Positions 1 through 7,744 of a stretch of DNA of 64,000 nucleotides are shown here, piece after piece; the stretch's first letter is position 1; every line of letters begins with the position of its first letter. Source of the DNA: Muribaculaceae bacterium (GTDB lineage: Bacteria > Bacteroidota > Bacteroidia > Bacteroidales > Muribaculaceae); the NCBI GenBank assembly GCA_017557425.1, contig JAFYYU010000019.1, positions 1 to 64,000 of the forward strand, given 5' to 3'. The notes beneath the pieces are model-generated. The model searched no databases. It was not told the DNA's origin and was given only the letters and a program-made list of their open reading frames with translations. Both the position numbers and the translations under genes were made by a program.

Positions 1-433
1 TTTCAAGGCCTGGGGCGAAAGTGATCCATCGAATCCAAACACAAACTATGATGAGTGCGTGTTTATGATGAACGGCACTTCGATATTCCGTTACGGCGCT
101 CGCGATAACGACTGGGAGACCTTCACCGTGGACCTGAATCCCAATGTCACATACCGATTGGTTTGGTTCTATCACAAGGATGTCAATGAGAATGGAGAGG
201 GCGACTACTTCGCTGTGGATAATATAAAGATTGCTCCCAAGTCAATTCGCGGCGACGTGAACGATGATGGTTCTGTAAACATCGCTGACGTGACCTCGCT
301 GATTGACTATCTGCTGAGCAGCAACGCATCGGGCGCCAACCTGAGTGCCGCCGACTGCAACCAGGACACCAGCATCAACATCGCCGATGTCACCGCTCTC
401 ATCGACTACCTGCTAAGCGGCAACTGGCCCTGA
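1..433 (+). CDS. Secreted dockerin-repeat protein, C-terminal part
   Basis: The reading frame is open from base 2 and has no start in the window, so this is the 3' end of a larger gene. The visible part reads as the end of a beta-sandwich-like domain (it includes FAVDNIKIAPK), followed by two dockerin-type I-like repeats, GDVNDDGSVNIADV and DCNQDTSINIADV, each followed by a short L/I-rich helix. Such D-x-N-x-D-G loops normally bind calcium. In Bacteroidales they often sit at the C terminus of secreted proteins, where their partner is usually unknown. No outer-membrane sorting domain follows. The nature of the N-terminal part cannot be told from here. Confidence 0.85.
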   Translation, partial: FKAWGESDPSNPNTNYDECVFMMNGTSIFRYGARDNDWETFTVDLNPNVTYRLVWFYHKDVNENGEGDYFAVDNIKIAPKSIRGDVNDDGSVNIADVTSLIDYLLSSNASGANLSAADCNQDTSINIADVTALIDYLLSGNWP

Positions 434-507
434 TCCCCCACAGAATAAACAAGAAGAAAAAGGGAAAACGCAGTGATGACCGAGGCGGGGCCCTGGCAGT
501 CGTCTGT

Positions 508-526
508 GCCACGGCATTGCCGTGGC
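508..526. repeat. Perfect GC-rich palindrome
   Basis: GCCACGGCA, one T, then TGCCGTGGC: nine-base arms with almost no loop, in the 190-bp gap between the dockerin-repeat gene and fabG. No T-run follows, so it is a weak terminator candidate for the upstream gene. It shares the core CGGC-WTT-GCCG with a palindrome at 35324-35342. Confidence 0.45.
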
Positions 527-542
527 GATAATTGACCGCGAT

Positions 543-573
543 TTTGCAGTCTCAACAATTATGAGTACCTTTG
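543..573 (+). promoter_or_regulatory. Bacteroidota-type promoter of fabG
   Basis: TTTG at 543-546 and TACCTTTG at 566-573 are separated by 19 bases, which matches the primary sigma factor (-33/-7) consensus of Bacteroidota. The expected transcript start leaves a leader of roughly 45 bases before fabG. Confidence 0.75.
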
Positions 574-622
574 CAGCCCGTGAAATGAAATTAACAATAA
601 TAACTAAATAGATTTAGACACA

Positions 623-1369
623 ATGAAGATGTTAGAAGGAAAAGTAGCGCTCATCACTGGAGCTGCTAGGGGCATCGGCAAGGCCATCGCCCTGAAGTTC
701 GCTGCCGAGGGTGCCGATATCGCGTTTACCGACCTCGTCATCGACGAGAACGGCAAGCAGACCGAGCAGGAAATCGCTGCCCTGGGTGTGAAGGCCAAGG
801 GCTATGTCAGCAATGCCGCAAGTTTTGAGGAAACCGAGGCTGTCGTGAAGCAGATTCACGAGGACTTTGGTCACATCGATATCCTGGTCAACAATGCCGG
901 TATCACCAAGGACGGCATCATGCTGCGCATGACCGAGCAGCAGTGGGACGCCGTCATCGCCGTCAACCTCAAGAGCGCGTTCAACTTTATCCACGCTCTG
1001 GTGCCCATCATGATGCGCCAGCGTGCCGGTTCCATCATCAACATGGCATCGGTAGTGGGTGTTCACGGCAATGCAGGACAGGCAAACTACGCTGCCAGCA
1101 AGGCCGGCCTCATCGCTCTGGCTAAGAGCATCGCACAGGAGATGGGTAGCCGCGGCATCCGTGCCAACGCCATCGCTCCGGGCTTTATCGACACGGCCAT
1201 GACCCAAGAACTCCCCGAGGAGGTGCGCAAGGAGTGGTGTCAGCGCATCCCGTTGCGCCGTGGCGGTACCGTCGAGGACATCGCCAACGTCGCCACCTTC
1301 CTCGCCAGCGACATGTCGAGCTATGTCACCGGTCAGGTCATCCAGGTCGATGGCGGCATGAACATGTAA
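623..1369 (+). CDS. fabG: 3-oxoacyl-[acyl-carrier-protein] reductase FabG
   Basis: A 248-residue short-chain dehydrogenase. It reduces 3-oxoacyl-ACP to 3-hydroxyacyl-ACP with NADPH in the cytoplasmic fatty-acid elongation cycle. The Rossmann motif TGAARGIG covers residues 12-19, an NNAG motif lies near residue 90, and the catalytic triad S143, Y156 (YAASK) and K160 has classical spacing. The C terminus DGGMNM is typical of FabG. Length is normal for the family. It stands alone between its own promoter and a terminator, not in a fab cluster. Other short-chain dehydrogenases share the fold, but the overall sequence fits FabG best. Confidence 0.93.
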   Translation: MKMLEGKVALITGAARGIGKAIALKFAAEGADIAFTDLVIDENGKQTEQEIAALGVKAKGYVSNAASFEETEAVVKQIHEDFGHIDILVNNAGITKDGIMLRMTEQQWDAVIAVNLKSAFNFIHALVPIMMRQRAGSIINMASVVGVHGNAGQANYAASKAGLIALAKSIAQEMGSRGIRANAIAPGFIDTAMTQELPEEVRKEWCQRIPLRRGGTVEDIANVATFLASDMSSYVTGQVIQVDGGMNM

Positions 1370-1390
1370 TCTTTATATAAAAATACTTAA

Positions 1391-1428
1391 AAGCAGGGGC
1401 GCTCTATTAAGGGTGCCCTTGCTTTTTT
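1391..1428 (+). terminator. Rho-independent terminator after fabG
   Basis: AAGCAGGGGCGCTC pairs with GGGTGCCCTTGCTT (with G-T pairs) and is followed by a run of six T. It begins 22 bases after the fabG stop. Confidence 0.8.
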
Positions 1429-1511
1429 GAAGATTTATGCTTAATTTTGCCGCAATTCGGAAATTATTTCCCAAGAGTGTCATTTTAATTAATTAATTTA
1501 GAATTCTGATC

Positions 1512-3290
1512 ATGGATATAAAAACTATACTCATTGTTGCTGCTGCCTCGCTCATGGCCTTGAGTGCCGGCGCACAGTCGAAACAGTCTGCCCCGGTGCC
1601 GCAGCACCCAAAGGCATTGAGCCAAGTCATCGCCGAGGATGTGAAGGAAATGAACCGTTCCGATGGCCAGATGCGATCTGTAGAGTTGTCGCCCCGACAA
1701 CCTGATGTCTATTACAGGCGTCCCGCTGGCGCTTTTTCAGGCTCATTGATGATTAAAGATGGGTGTTATGACGGCAATGTTGGTTTTCCGCTTTTCTTGA
1801 TGCTCAAGCCTTACGCTGATTACACATTCACAGCCATTGGTGATGGTCTGGACAGTGAGTGTGCTTTTCGGTGGTACAGGCCTAACGTCCCATACGATCC
1901 AGTGGGCAAACTGACAGTGAACTATGAGCCGGAGATATATGGAGTGCCTATCATGGAGGTGTTGAAGGGCGGTTCAGTCGTTGGCGAGTATCAGTATGCG
2001 GGTTACGATAATGCATGGATATATGCTTACCCATCATTCAGGGGTTATGAAGACTATGAATTACTGTTGTCAAGCAAGACTTTTTTATATGGTGATAATC
2101 ACACGATGCTCACCTATTTCACGGGATGTACACCCTATGGAGAAAACGAAAAGGGATGGTGGTTCGGGAAGAATGGCGCCCATATCGATGGCATGGCTCA
2201 GGCATTTGAGAAGCCCGAACATCCTTATCTGCTCAAAAAGGTGGAGATGTTAACCACTGTTCAGAATTTCGCTTCTCCAGTCCATATAAAATGTAAGATT
2301 TACAGGCTTGACGAGATACCAGCCTATAACGATACCGCATCGGTTTCCTTACCCGAGGAGCCTGGTGAACTCGTCGCAATCGGTATGGGATCATTTGCTT
2401 TTGGTACAGGAGGCTTGGTGGAGTTTAAGTTATATAGCTTTCCTGAGTACAACCCTGACTTATTATATGAAGATTGCCTGACTGTAGATTATCCGATACT
2501 CATAGTCGTTGACGGCTATAATGACCCTGAGGCAGAAGAACTCAAGGGATTTTCAGCCTATATCAGTTCAGATTATCATTTTGATGAGGGATATGGCGAA
2601 CTGGCATACCTCAAATGCCCAATCAACGATGAAGAGGGGAATTTCACTGGACAATATCAATGGAAAGGCCTTAACAACTTCTTTTCCTCGGGAGAGATGA
2701 AGACAGGTTTCTCCATCTTCATCGTTGCCGAATACCCCTATATCACTTTCAAATATGATGATGAAGATGGGAAATATATTTTCCCGGAAGAGGGTGGCGA
2801 ATTGGTGAAAGATCTTCATGAGCAAGATTTATCCGAGATAGTCAATGGTATCAGATTTTATTCCTCGACGCCTAGCGAAGATGACGGCTGGGAATTGGTG
2901 TGGATCGGACATGACGAATTGCCCGATTGGCTTGAAATCAAACTGATTGATGATAAAGATTCTGAAGGGGAATTCTCTGGTCTTGTCACCGCCCATGTGA
3001 CTGCCGATCCATTGCCTAAAGAGATTCCTTATCGTGAGACGAAAGTGAGATTTCAGATACCGGGTGACTACATTGACTATACATTCATCCAAGAACGGTT
3101 TAGTATCCCGTTGGATTGTGACGTGAACGGCGACGGCGAGGTGAATATCGCCGACGTGAATTGCGTGATTGATGTGATCCTAGGGGGCAATGACATCTAT
3201 GAAGGCCGCGCTGACGTAAATCGTGACGACGAGATCAATATCGCCGACGTCAATGCGGAGATTGATAAAATCTTAGGAAATAATCGGTAA
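1512..3290 (+). CDS. Secreted dockerin-repeat protein, family A member 1
   Basis: 592 residues. An N-terminal signal peptide (MDIKTILIVAAASLMALSAGAQS) is followed by a large domain I cannot assign, and then two dockerin-like repeats (DVNGDGEVNIADV, DVNRDDEINIADV). The central part is clearly related to the protein at 29793-31814. Shared landmarks are YYRRPAG near the start, GENEKGWWFGKN, IDGMAQAF-KPEHPYLL, VDGYNDP, DEGYGELAYL, YQWKGLNNFFS and GDYIDYTFIQ. The order and spacing are conserved throughout, so the two are full-length paralogues. The ending lacks a type IX sorting domain, so the protein may be periplasmic or bound through its repeats. This copy reads as more AT-rich than its paralogue. 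Function unknown. Confidence 0.85.
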   Translation: MDIKTILIVAAASLMALSAGAQSKQSAPVPQHPKALSQVIAEDVKEMNRSDGQMRSVELSPRQPDVYYRRPAGAFSGSLMIKDGCYDGNVGFPLFLMLKPYADYTFTAIGDGLDSECAFRWYRPNVPYDPVGKLTVNYEPEIYGVPIMEVLKGGSVVGEYQYAGYDNAWIYAYPSFRGYEDYELLLSSKTFLYGDNHTMLTYFTGCTPYGENEKGWWFGKNGAHIDGMAQAFEKPEHPYLLKKVEMLTTVQNFASPVHIKCKIYRLDEIPAYNDTASVSLPEEPGELVAIGMGSFAFGTGGLVEFKLYSFPEYNPDLLYEDCLTVDYPILIVVDGYNDPEAEELKGFSAYISSDYHFDEGYGELAYLKCPINDEEGNFTGQYQWKGLNNFFSSGEMKTGFSIFIVAEYPYITFKYDDEDGKYIFPEEGGELVKDLHEQDLSEIVNGIRFYSSTPSEDDGWELVWIGHDELPDWLEIKLIDDKDSEGEFSGLVTAHVTADPLPKEIPYRETKVRFQIPGDYIDYTFIQERFSIPLDCDVNGDGEVNIADVNCVIDVILGGNDIYEGRADVNRDDEINIADVNAEIDKILGNNR

Positions 3291-3300
3291 TTGGCTGTAA

Positions 3301-3750
3301 CTATTCACCGGAGTCACCGACTTCGCACTCGCACATCTCGCGGTATTCCTGCCAGTCTGGGTCTTCCTCGGCCTCAAACTGCAGGGGAAGGGCAGGGAAG
3401 GGGGCCATCACCTCGTTGAACTTACGCTGGAAGATGTGCAGGCTGCGGGTATAGAACACCCAGTTGCGTTGTCCGTCACCGGTATAGATGCCTGTCATTA
3501 TTGCTACAGGGTCGCGATCAAAACAATCGTTCAAGGCATCGGTGACTTCTTCCATCACCTTGCTGTCGGCATAAGTGGGCAGTCCCTTTCCGTCTCCCTC
3601 ATAGGGCCATGTGACCTCGACACGGTAGCGGTAAAGGCCTGTAGCGATGACATTACCCATGCAGCGGCGGCCGGTAACCAAAACAAGCCGTCCGCCCTCG
3701 CCTTCGGCAGGAGCGGTCCACCAATCGTTACTGATTATAAGCTTGGCCAT
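3301..3750 (-). CDS. DUF695 family protein
   Basis: 149 residues with no signal peptide. The pattern NDWWTAPAEGEG, RYRVEVTWPYE, IMTGIYTGDGQRNWVFYTRSL and DPDWQEYREM matches the DUF695 family as I know it. That is a small cytoplasmic family of unknown function, sometimes found with regulatory or ribonuclease-fold partners. It starts 17 bases after the end of the lipoprotein gene at 3768-4229 on the same strand, so the two are probably co-transcribed from the promoter at 4257-4287. It converges with the dockerin-repeat gene, with only 10 bases between the two stops. Confidence 0.8.
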   Translation of the reverse strand: MAKLIISNDWWTAPAEGEGGRLVLVTGRRCMGNVIATGLYRYRVEVTWPYEGDGKGLPTYADSKVMEEVTDALNDCFDRDPVAIMTGIYTGDGQRNWVFYTRSLHIFQRKFNEVMAPFPALPLQFEAEEDPDWQEYREMCECEVGDSGE

Positions 3751-3767
3751 GGTTATTACTGGCCGGG

Positions 3768-4229
3768 TTAGGGATAGCTGTACTCGATGTGCTCGTACTT
3801 CAAGTCGCCGTTTTTGCCCTGGGCGCGCTTGGCATAGGCATAGAATGTCGCTGTGACATGAACGGATTTGCCATAGGTTCCCTTGTTCAATTCAGCCGTA
3901 ATTTCTTGAAGGTGAGCCTTGAATTTGGGCAAATAGTCCTCTTCGAACTTCTTGATGGCCTCGTTGTCGGTTGTGGTGAACTCCGAGGCCTCTCCAGTGC
4001 TGTAGTTGACCTGTCTGTCATAGGACACTTGATGGTTATGAATCCATGCCTGTATGTCAGTCAGCAATTCATTCGGGCCAGTGAATGACACACTGCCAGC
4101 CGAGATGGTGTAAGTGACATATAATGGATGTTCTGGATCTTCATGCATGCTAAAATCACACGAGGATGAAATGCCCGTAATGGTCAGAAGACTGAAGAAC
4201 ACGAAGGCTAAAGTGTAAATTCTCTTCAT
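3768..4229 (-). CDS. Small lipoprotein, unknown function
   Basis: 153 residues. MKRIYTLAFVFFSLLTITGISSSC is a type II signal sequence with the lipidated cysteine at C24. The following D-F residues give no clear retention rule in Bacteroidota. The rest is a single domain of about 125 residues with a predicted long helix (AIKKFEEDYLPKFKAHLQEI) between beta-rich parts. I do not recognise a family. It is the first gene of a two-gene unit with the DUF695 gene and has a well-formed promoter directly upstream. Confidence 0.75.
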   Translation of the reverse strand: MKRIYTLAFVFFSLLTITGISSSCDFSMHEDPEHPLYVTYTISAGSVSFTGPNELLTDIQAWIHNHQVSYDRQVNYSTGEASEFTTTDNEAIKKFEEDYLPKFKAHLQEITAELNKGTYGKSVHVTATFYAYAKRAQGKNGDLKYEHIEYSYP

Positions 4230-4256
4230 TTCTGTTTTGTAGATGATTTAGTGCGA

Positions 4257-4287
4257 CAAAGTTATACAATTCTGCCTGATTTGCAAA
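4257..4287 (-). promoter_or_regulatory. Promoter of lipoprotein-DUF695 unit
   Basis: Read on the minus strand: TTTG (4284-4287), 19 bases, then TAACTTTG (4257-4264). This is an exact Bacteroidota spacing, 27 bases upstream of the start codon at 4229. Confidence 0.75.
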
Positions 4288-4393
4288 TTAATTGAGGATT
4301 TTATTTTGGCGGAATTGGCGGTTTGAAACGATGAAAAAAGACAAGAAATGCACTTAAACCACCAAAAATAAGCAGTTTTTACCCAAGAATTGC

Positions 4394-4422
4394 TTGTTAA
4401 TAACTTTTTTTGAGTAAATTTG
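4394..4422 (+). promoter_or_regulatory. Promoter candidate for thioredoxin-fold gene
   Basis: TTG at 4394-4396 and TAAATTTG at 4415-4422, 18 bases apart. It lies in the 297-bp divergent gap and would give a leader of about 100 bases. Nothing else notable was seen in this gap. Confidence 0.5.
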
Positions 4423-4526
4423 CGCGCACCTTTCTGAATGACACGTCATTTCAGAATTGGGCAGGGTGGCGGATAACAAATGCTTGCTAACCGTGACCTT
4501 GATTGTGAAACAAAACTTAAAATGGA

Positions 4527-5012
4527 ATGAATAAGACATTATTGACGATTGCCGTTTTGGGATTGTTGACCCTGTTTACCTCGGCTTATTATTCGGCTCC
4601 TGCCGACAGCCGCATCGGGTACAGGGCTCCTGCACTCGCATTGGGCGACAGCAACAATGATTTGTCACCATTACAACAGCATCGTGGCAGCAATGTGTTG
4701 CTCACGTTCTGGTCATCGGCCGACGCCCAGTCACGTCTCGACAACATGCGCTATGACCGCTTATCGAGAGACGCTGAAGCCCGCTACACTCACGTGTCGG
4801 TGAATATGGACCGCAGCATGAGCGTGTTCAACAGCGTCATCGTTATGGATGATCTTGACCGTTCGGCCCAGTTTTTCTCATCGCTGGAAACCCGCGACGA
4901 CATTATCAAGAACTGGCGTCTTGAGGGGGCTTATCATTCCTTCTTGCTCGATGCATCGGGAGTGATAATTGCCATTGATCCCGACGAGAAAACGCTGGCA
5001 CAACTGCGATAA
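4527..5012 (+). CDS. Thioredoxin-fold secreted protein without CxxC
   Basis: 161 residues. An N-terminal hydrophobic signal (MNKTLLTIAVLGLLTLFTSA) is followed by a TlpA/redoxin-like layout: IGYRAPALAL, then a strand ending LLTFWSS at the place where the redox motif WCxxC normally begins, then YTHVSVNMD, and a late strand SFLLDASGVIIAIDP (the usual 'P-t-x-x-l-d-G' region). The active-site segment reads WSSADAQS, and the mature protein has no cysteine at all. It cannot act as a thiol oxidoreductase and may be a binding or scaffolding derivative. It stands alone between a putative promoter and a strong hairpin. The fold assignment is by pattern only. Confidence 0.65.
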   Translation: MNKTLLTIAVLGLLTLFTSAYYSAPADSRIGYRAPALALGDSNNDLSPLQQHRGSNVLLTFWSSADAQSRLDNMRYDRLSRDAEARYTHVSVNMDRSMSVFNSVIVMDDLDRSAQFFSSLETRDDIIKNWRLEGAYHSFLLDASGVIIAIDPDEKTLAQLR

Positions 5013-5036
5013 GCATTTAAGAGACATATCAAATCA

Positions 5037-5081
5037 CAGACCTGGGCTCTCAATCACCATTGGTGCGGGAGCCCAGGTCTG
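5037..5081. terminator. Strong hairpin between convergent genes
   Basis: A 13-base perfect inverted repeat (CAGACCTGGGCTC and its complement, extendable by one A-T pair) with a 19-base loop. It sits between the convergent genes ending at 5012 and 5101. No U-tract follows on either side, so it is probably a bidirectional terminator or a 3'-end stabiliser. Confidence 0.55.
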
Positions 5082-5100
5082 TTGTATGATGGCTGTTGAA

Positions 5101-6081
5101 TCATTCCTTGACGACTGCCTTGGGTTTCTTTTTGAAGGTGGGATGTGTGAGCCACCGTAACGGCGGAATCTTGTGCAGCAGCACGAGGGCAAGCAGGGTG
5201 AATGCCGTGTACAGGAGCATGAATGGTAAGTAGCGCGGCAACCCGTAATTCTTGACTAGCGGAATTGTCACGATTCCTATGAAAAGTATATGATATAGAT
5301 AATAGAACAGGCTGTCCTTGCCGATGGGACGCAGCAACTTGATGTCAGGAATGATGTTGAACATGAGTAGCGTCATCGGTATGGAGCACATCAATACCAA
5401 CGCTTTCTGGGGCAGGCCGGCAATTCCGTAATAGTCGGCTCCATTCATGACGTTGCCGCAGCGCGGATACAGCCACAAGAGCAACGGCAGCAAGACTATG
5501 AGCACGACGGCATGCAGCTTGTCGTTGTGCCACAGCGGGGTGTTGAACGTTCCTTGCCGGTAATAGAATCCCAGCAGGAAGAAGAAGTAGAAATTGAGCG
5601 TGCGCTGAACCGCCAGGGTTGACCCTAGATGGAATACTCCGCTCAACAGCGATACCACGATGGCGATGATCAGATACAATAACGGGCGGTTCAACAGCGG
5701 CTTGGGTGTGTAGTAAATCATGATACGCCACCAGATGAGGCACATCAGATACCACAGTATGCCGAAGGGGAACATCTTGAGTGCCATGAGGATTTCACCC
5801 CTTAAATAGTAAAACCGTAGGCATGAGATGGCTTGGAAAATGAGTAGGACAACAAAAATCTTGCCCACGCTTTTCCACATCTGTCTGGGCTGTTGGTTGT
5901 CAGGATGCTTGGTCAGGTAGCCCGAAATCAGGATAAAAAGAGGCATGTGGAAAATGTAGATCAGACCCATCACGCTGTGATTGATAACGTTGTAGTTATC
6001 AAGCGCAATGATGAGGTGACCCAGAATGACCAGAATGATCAGCAGTCCCTTTATGGTATCGAGTCGATAATCTCGTGTCAT
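5101..6081 (-). CDS. Acyltransferase-3 family membrane protein
   Basis: 326 residues with about ten hydrophobic membrane segments. It begins TRDYRLDTIKGLLIILVILGH and carries the conserved His (H22) that typifies AT3 acyltransferases such as OafB and WecH, then FHMPLFILISGY. These enzymes transfer acetyl or succinyl groups from the cytoplasm onto surface glycans. It is the last gene of the minus-strand operon starting at 9211 and begins 13 bases after the GNAT stop. With a GT2 gene in the same operon, a role in modifying an envelope glycan is reasonable but not proven. The polar C terminus (TFKKKPKAVVKE) is probably cytoplasmic. Confidence 0.87.
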   Translation of the reverse strand: MTRDYRLDTIKGLLIILVILGHLIIALDNYNVINHSVMGLIYIFHMPLFILISGYLTKHPDNQQPRQMWKSVGKIFVVLLIFQAISCLRFYYLRGEILMALKMFPFGILWYLMCLIWWRIMIYYTPKPLLNRPLLYLIIAIVVSLLSGVFHLGSTLAVQRTLNFYFFFLLGFYYRQGTFNTPLWHNDKLHAVVLIVLLPLLLWLYPRCGNVMNGADYYGIAGLPQKALVLMCSIPMTLLMFNIIPDIKLLRPIGKDSLFYYLYHILFIGIVTIPLVKNYGLPRYLPFMLLYTAFTLLALVLLHKIPPLRWLTHPTFKKKPKAVVKE

Positions 6082-6094
6082 AACTGTCGTCAGA

Positions 6095-6619
6095 TTAAAG
6101 GATCATTTGCAGCAGTGTCACATCTTGGTAATTGCTGCCTCGTTTCACCCATGACTGTATCACTCCCACACGACGGTAACCGAAATCCTCAAACAACTTT
6201 AGGCACACACTGTTGTCATTGGATATGTAAACATATATCTGTTTGAGGCCGATATGCTCGCGGGCGTATGTGGTGATGACCTCCAGCGACTGGCGTCCCA
6301 ATCCCTTGCCTCTCATCTCTTTGGTGATGAACAATCCCAGCTCTGCCCGGTTGTTCAACGGGTCAAAGTTCAGAAAATCGACGGTGCCTACGGCGGTTCC
6401 GTCACTGGTCAGAGTGATGATCAGTCGCAGTTGCCGCTGAGCATAGATGTCACCCGTATTCTCCTGTAAGTATTGCCACAACGCTTTTCGTGAATAGGGG
6501 GCGATGGTGTCGCTCACTACCCATAAGGCCGTGTCGTTTTCCCAGCGGTAAAGCATGTCCAGGTCAGTGGGCTCCAGGGCGCGCAGGGTGATGATATCGT
6601 TGTTCAGTAGTTGGTTCAT
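6095..6619 (-). CDS. GNAT family N-acetyltransferase
   Basis: 174 residues from the ATG at 6619. A longer frame extends upstream inside the glycosyltransferase gene but has no family similarity there, so it was not used. The start MNQLLNNDIITLRALEPTDLD and the acetyl-CoA loop region MRGKGLGRQSLEVITTYA fit the RimJ/SpeG type of GNAT, followed by IYVYISNDNSVCLKLFEDFGY. The start codon overlaps the upstream GT2 stop by four bases (ATGA), which indicates translational coupling. Possible substrates are polyamines, a protein N terminus or an amino sugar. The neighbouring genes do not decide between these. Confidence 0.88.
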   Translation of the reverse strand: MNQLLNNDIITLRALEPTDLDMLYRWENDTALWVVSDTIAPYSRKALWQYLQENTGDIYAQRQLRLIITLTSDGTAVGTVDFLNFDPLNNRAELGLFITKEMRGKGLGRQSLEVITTYAREHIGLKQIYVYISNDNSVCLKLFEDFGYRRVGVIQSWVKRGSNYQDVTLLQMIL

Positions 6620-7737
6620 GACATTTTGGGTGAGATGATGACGCCGTGACGGGCGGCAAAGATATGGAACGCGAGACGGGGTTTGTTGCCATGCTCCCTG
6701 ATGAAGTCCACGATCTGGGCATAGGTGTGGCAGCCGTCGTCGATGAGCACATTGTAGCAACCTGTTGACGGGATGGTGGTGAAGTGGTCGTTGATGTTCG
6801 CTCTACGGGCCACGTTGGCGGCGTCATCGCTGATGATGATCCACGGCCAAATCTCACTGGCTGGCTTACCCTTGCCGGGAATCAGGCGTTTAATGAGCCG
6901 TTTGGCCATGGCCAGCCCCGCCCGGACAATGACACCCAACTTGACGATGGGGTAGAAAATGACGTTGAACCGCGGGAAATGCTTGCGGTAGAAAATCAGC
7001 ATCGCGTCATAGAATATCCTGACGTAGCGCATCGAATCCTTGTGGGTGCTCTCGCCCTTATAATGCACCATCGGCGTGGGGAGGAACCAGTTCTCGTAGC
7101 CGGCTTTGACAATGCGGTAACTCAGGTCGATGTCTTCGCCGTACATGAAGAAGTCCTCGTCAAAGCCGCCCAACTGCTGCAACACGTCAGTGCGACACAG
7201 CATATAGGCCCCTGACAGGATGTCGATGCACTGGGGCTCCAGGTCGCTCAGGTAGCGCAGGTGGTATTTAGCGAATAACGGCGAGCGCGGGAACAGCTTG
7301 GACAGGCCAAAGATTTTGCAGAACGACACCCACGGCGTGGGGAACGCACGCTTGCTCTCGGGCAGGAACACGCCGTTACCGTCCATCATCCGGGCACCGA
7401 TTGCCCCGCACTTGGAATGAGATTTCATCCATGCGATGCCCTCTTGCAGGCATTGCGGCGTGATGATGGTGTCGGGGTTGAGGATGAGTGTGTACTCGCC
7501 TTGAGCCTGCATGATGGCTTGGTTGTTAGCCCGGGCAAAACCCACGTTCTCCTGGTTCTCAATAAAGGTGACCCCAGGATGCCGCTCGCGGGAAAAGGAG
7601 ATGCTGTCGTCGCCTGACAGGTTATCGACGACGATAACCTCGCCTGTCAAGCCTTGCATGGCTTGCTGCACCGAGCACAAAGTCTGCTCCAGCAGGTATT
7701 TCACGCGGTAATTGACGATGACAACACTCAGCTCCAT
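6616..7737 (-). CDS. GT2 family glycosyltransferase
   Basis: 373 residues. An N-terminal GT-A fold is shown by LSVVIVNYRV, VVDNLSGDDS, ENVGFARANNQ and the metal-binding LNPDTII. A GGFDEDFFMYGEDIDLSYR block follows, as in rhamnosyltransferase-like GT2 enzymes. After residue ~280 there is a basic amphipathic segment (AMAKRLIKRLIPGKGK) and an 85-residue tail containing CYNVLIDDGCHTYAQIVDFI that I cannot assign. It probably adds a sugar to a surface polysaccharide or lipid-linked glycan at the inner membrane. It starts 7 bases after the pantothenate kinase stop. Confidence 0.88.
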   Translation of the reverse strand: MELSVVIVNYRVKYLLEQTLCSVQQAMQGLTGEVIVVDNLSGDDSISFSRERHPGVTFIENQENVGFARANNQAIMQAQGEYTLILNPDTIITPQCLQEGIAWMKSHSKCGAIGARMMDGNGVFLPESKRAFPTPWVSFCKIFGLSKLFPRSPLFAKYHLRYLSDLEPQCIDILSGAYMLCRTDVLQQLGGFDEDFFMYGEDIDLSYRIVKAGYENWFLPTPMVHYKGESTHKDSMRYVRIFYDAMLIFYRKHFPRFNVIFYPIVKLGVIVRAGLAMAKRLIKRLIPGKGKPASEIWPWIIISDDAANVARRANINDHFTTIPSTGCYNVLIDDGCHTYAQIVDFIREHGNKPRLAFHIFAARHGVIISPKMS

Positions 7738-7744
7738 GGGACAA

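Noticed and set aside
6620-6760. N-terminal extension of the GNAT frame
   Set aside because: It lies inside the glycosyltransferase gene and has no family-like sequence. The ATG at 6619 gives a normal GNAT length and a four-base overlap.
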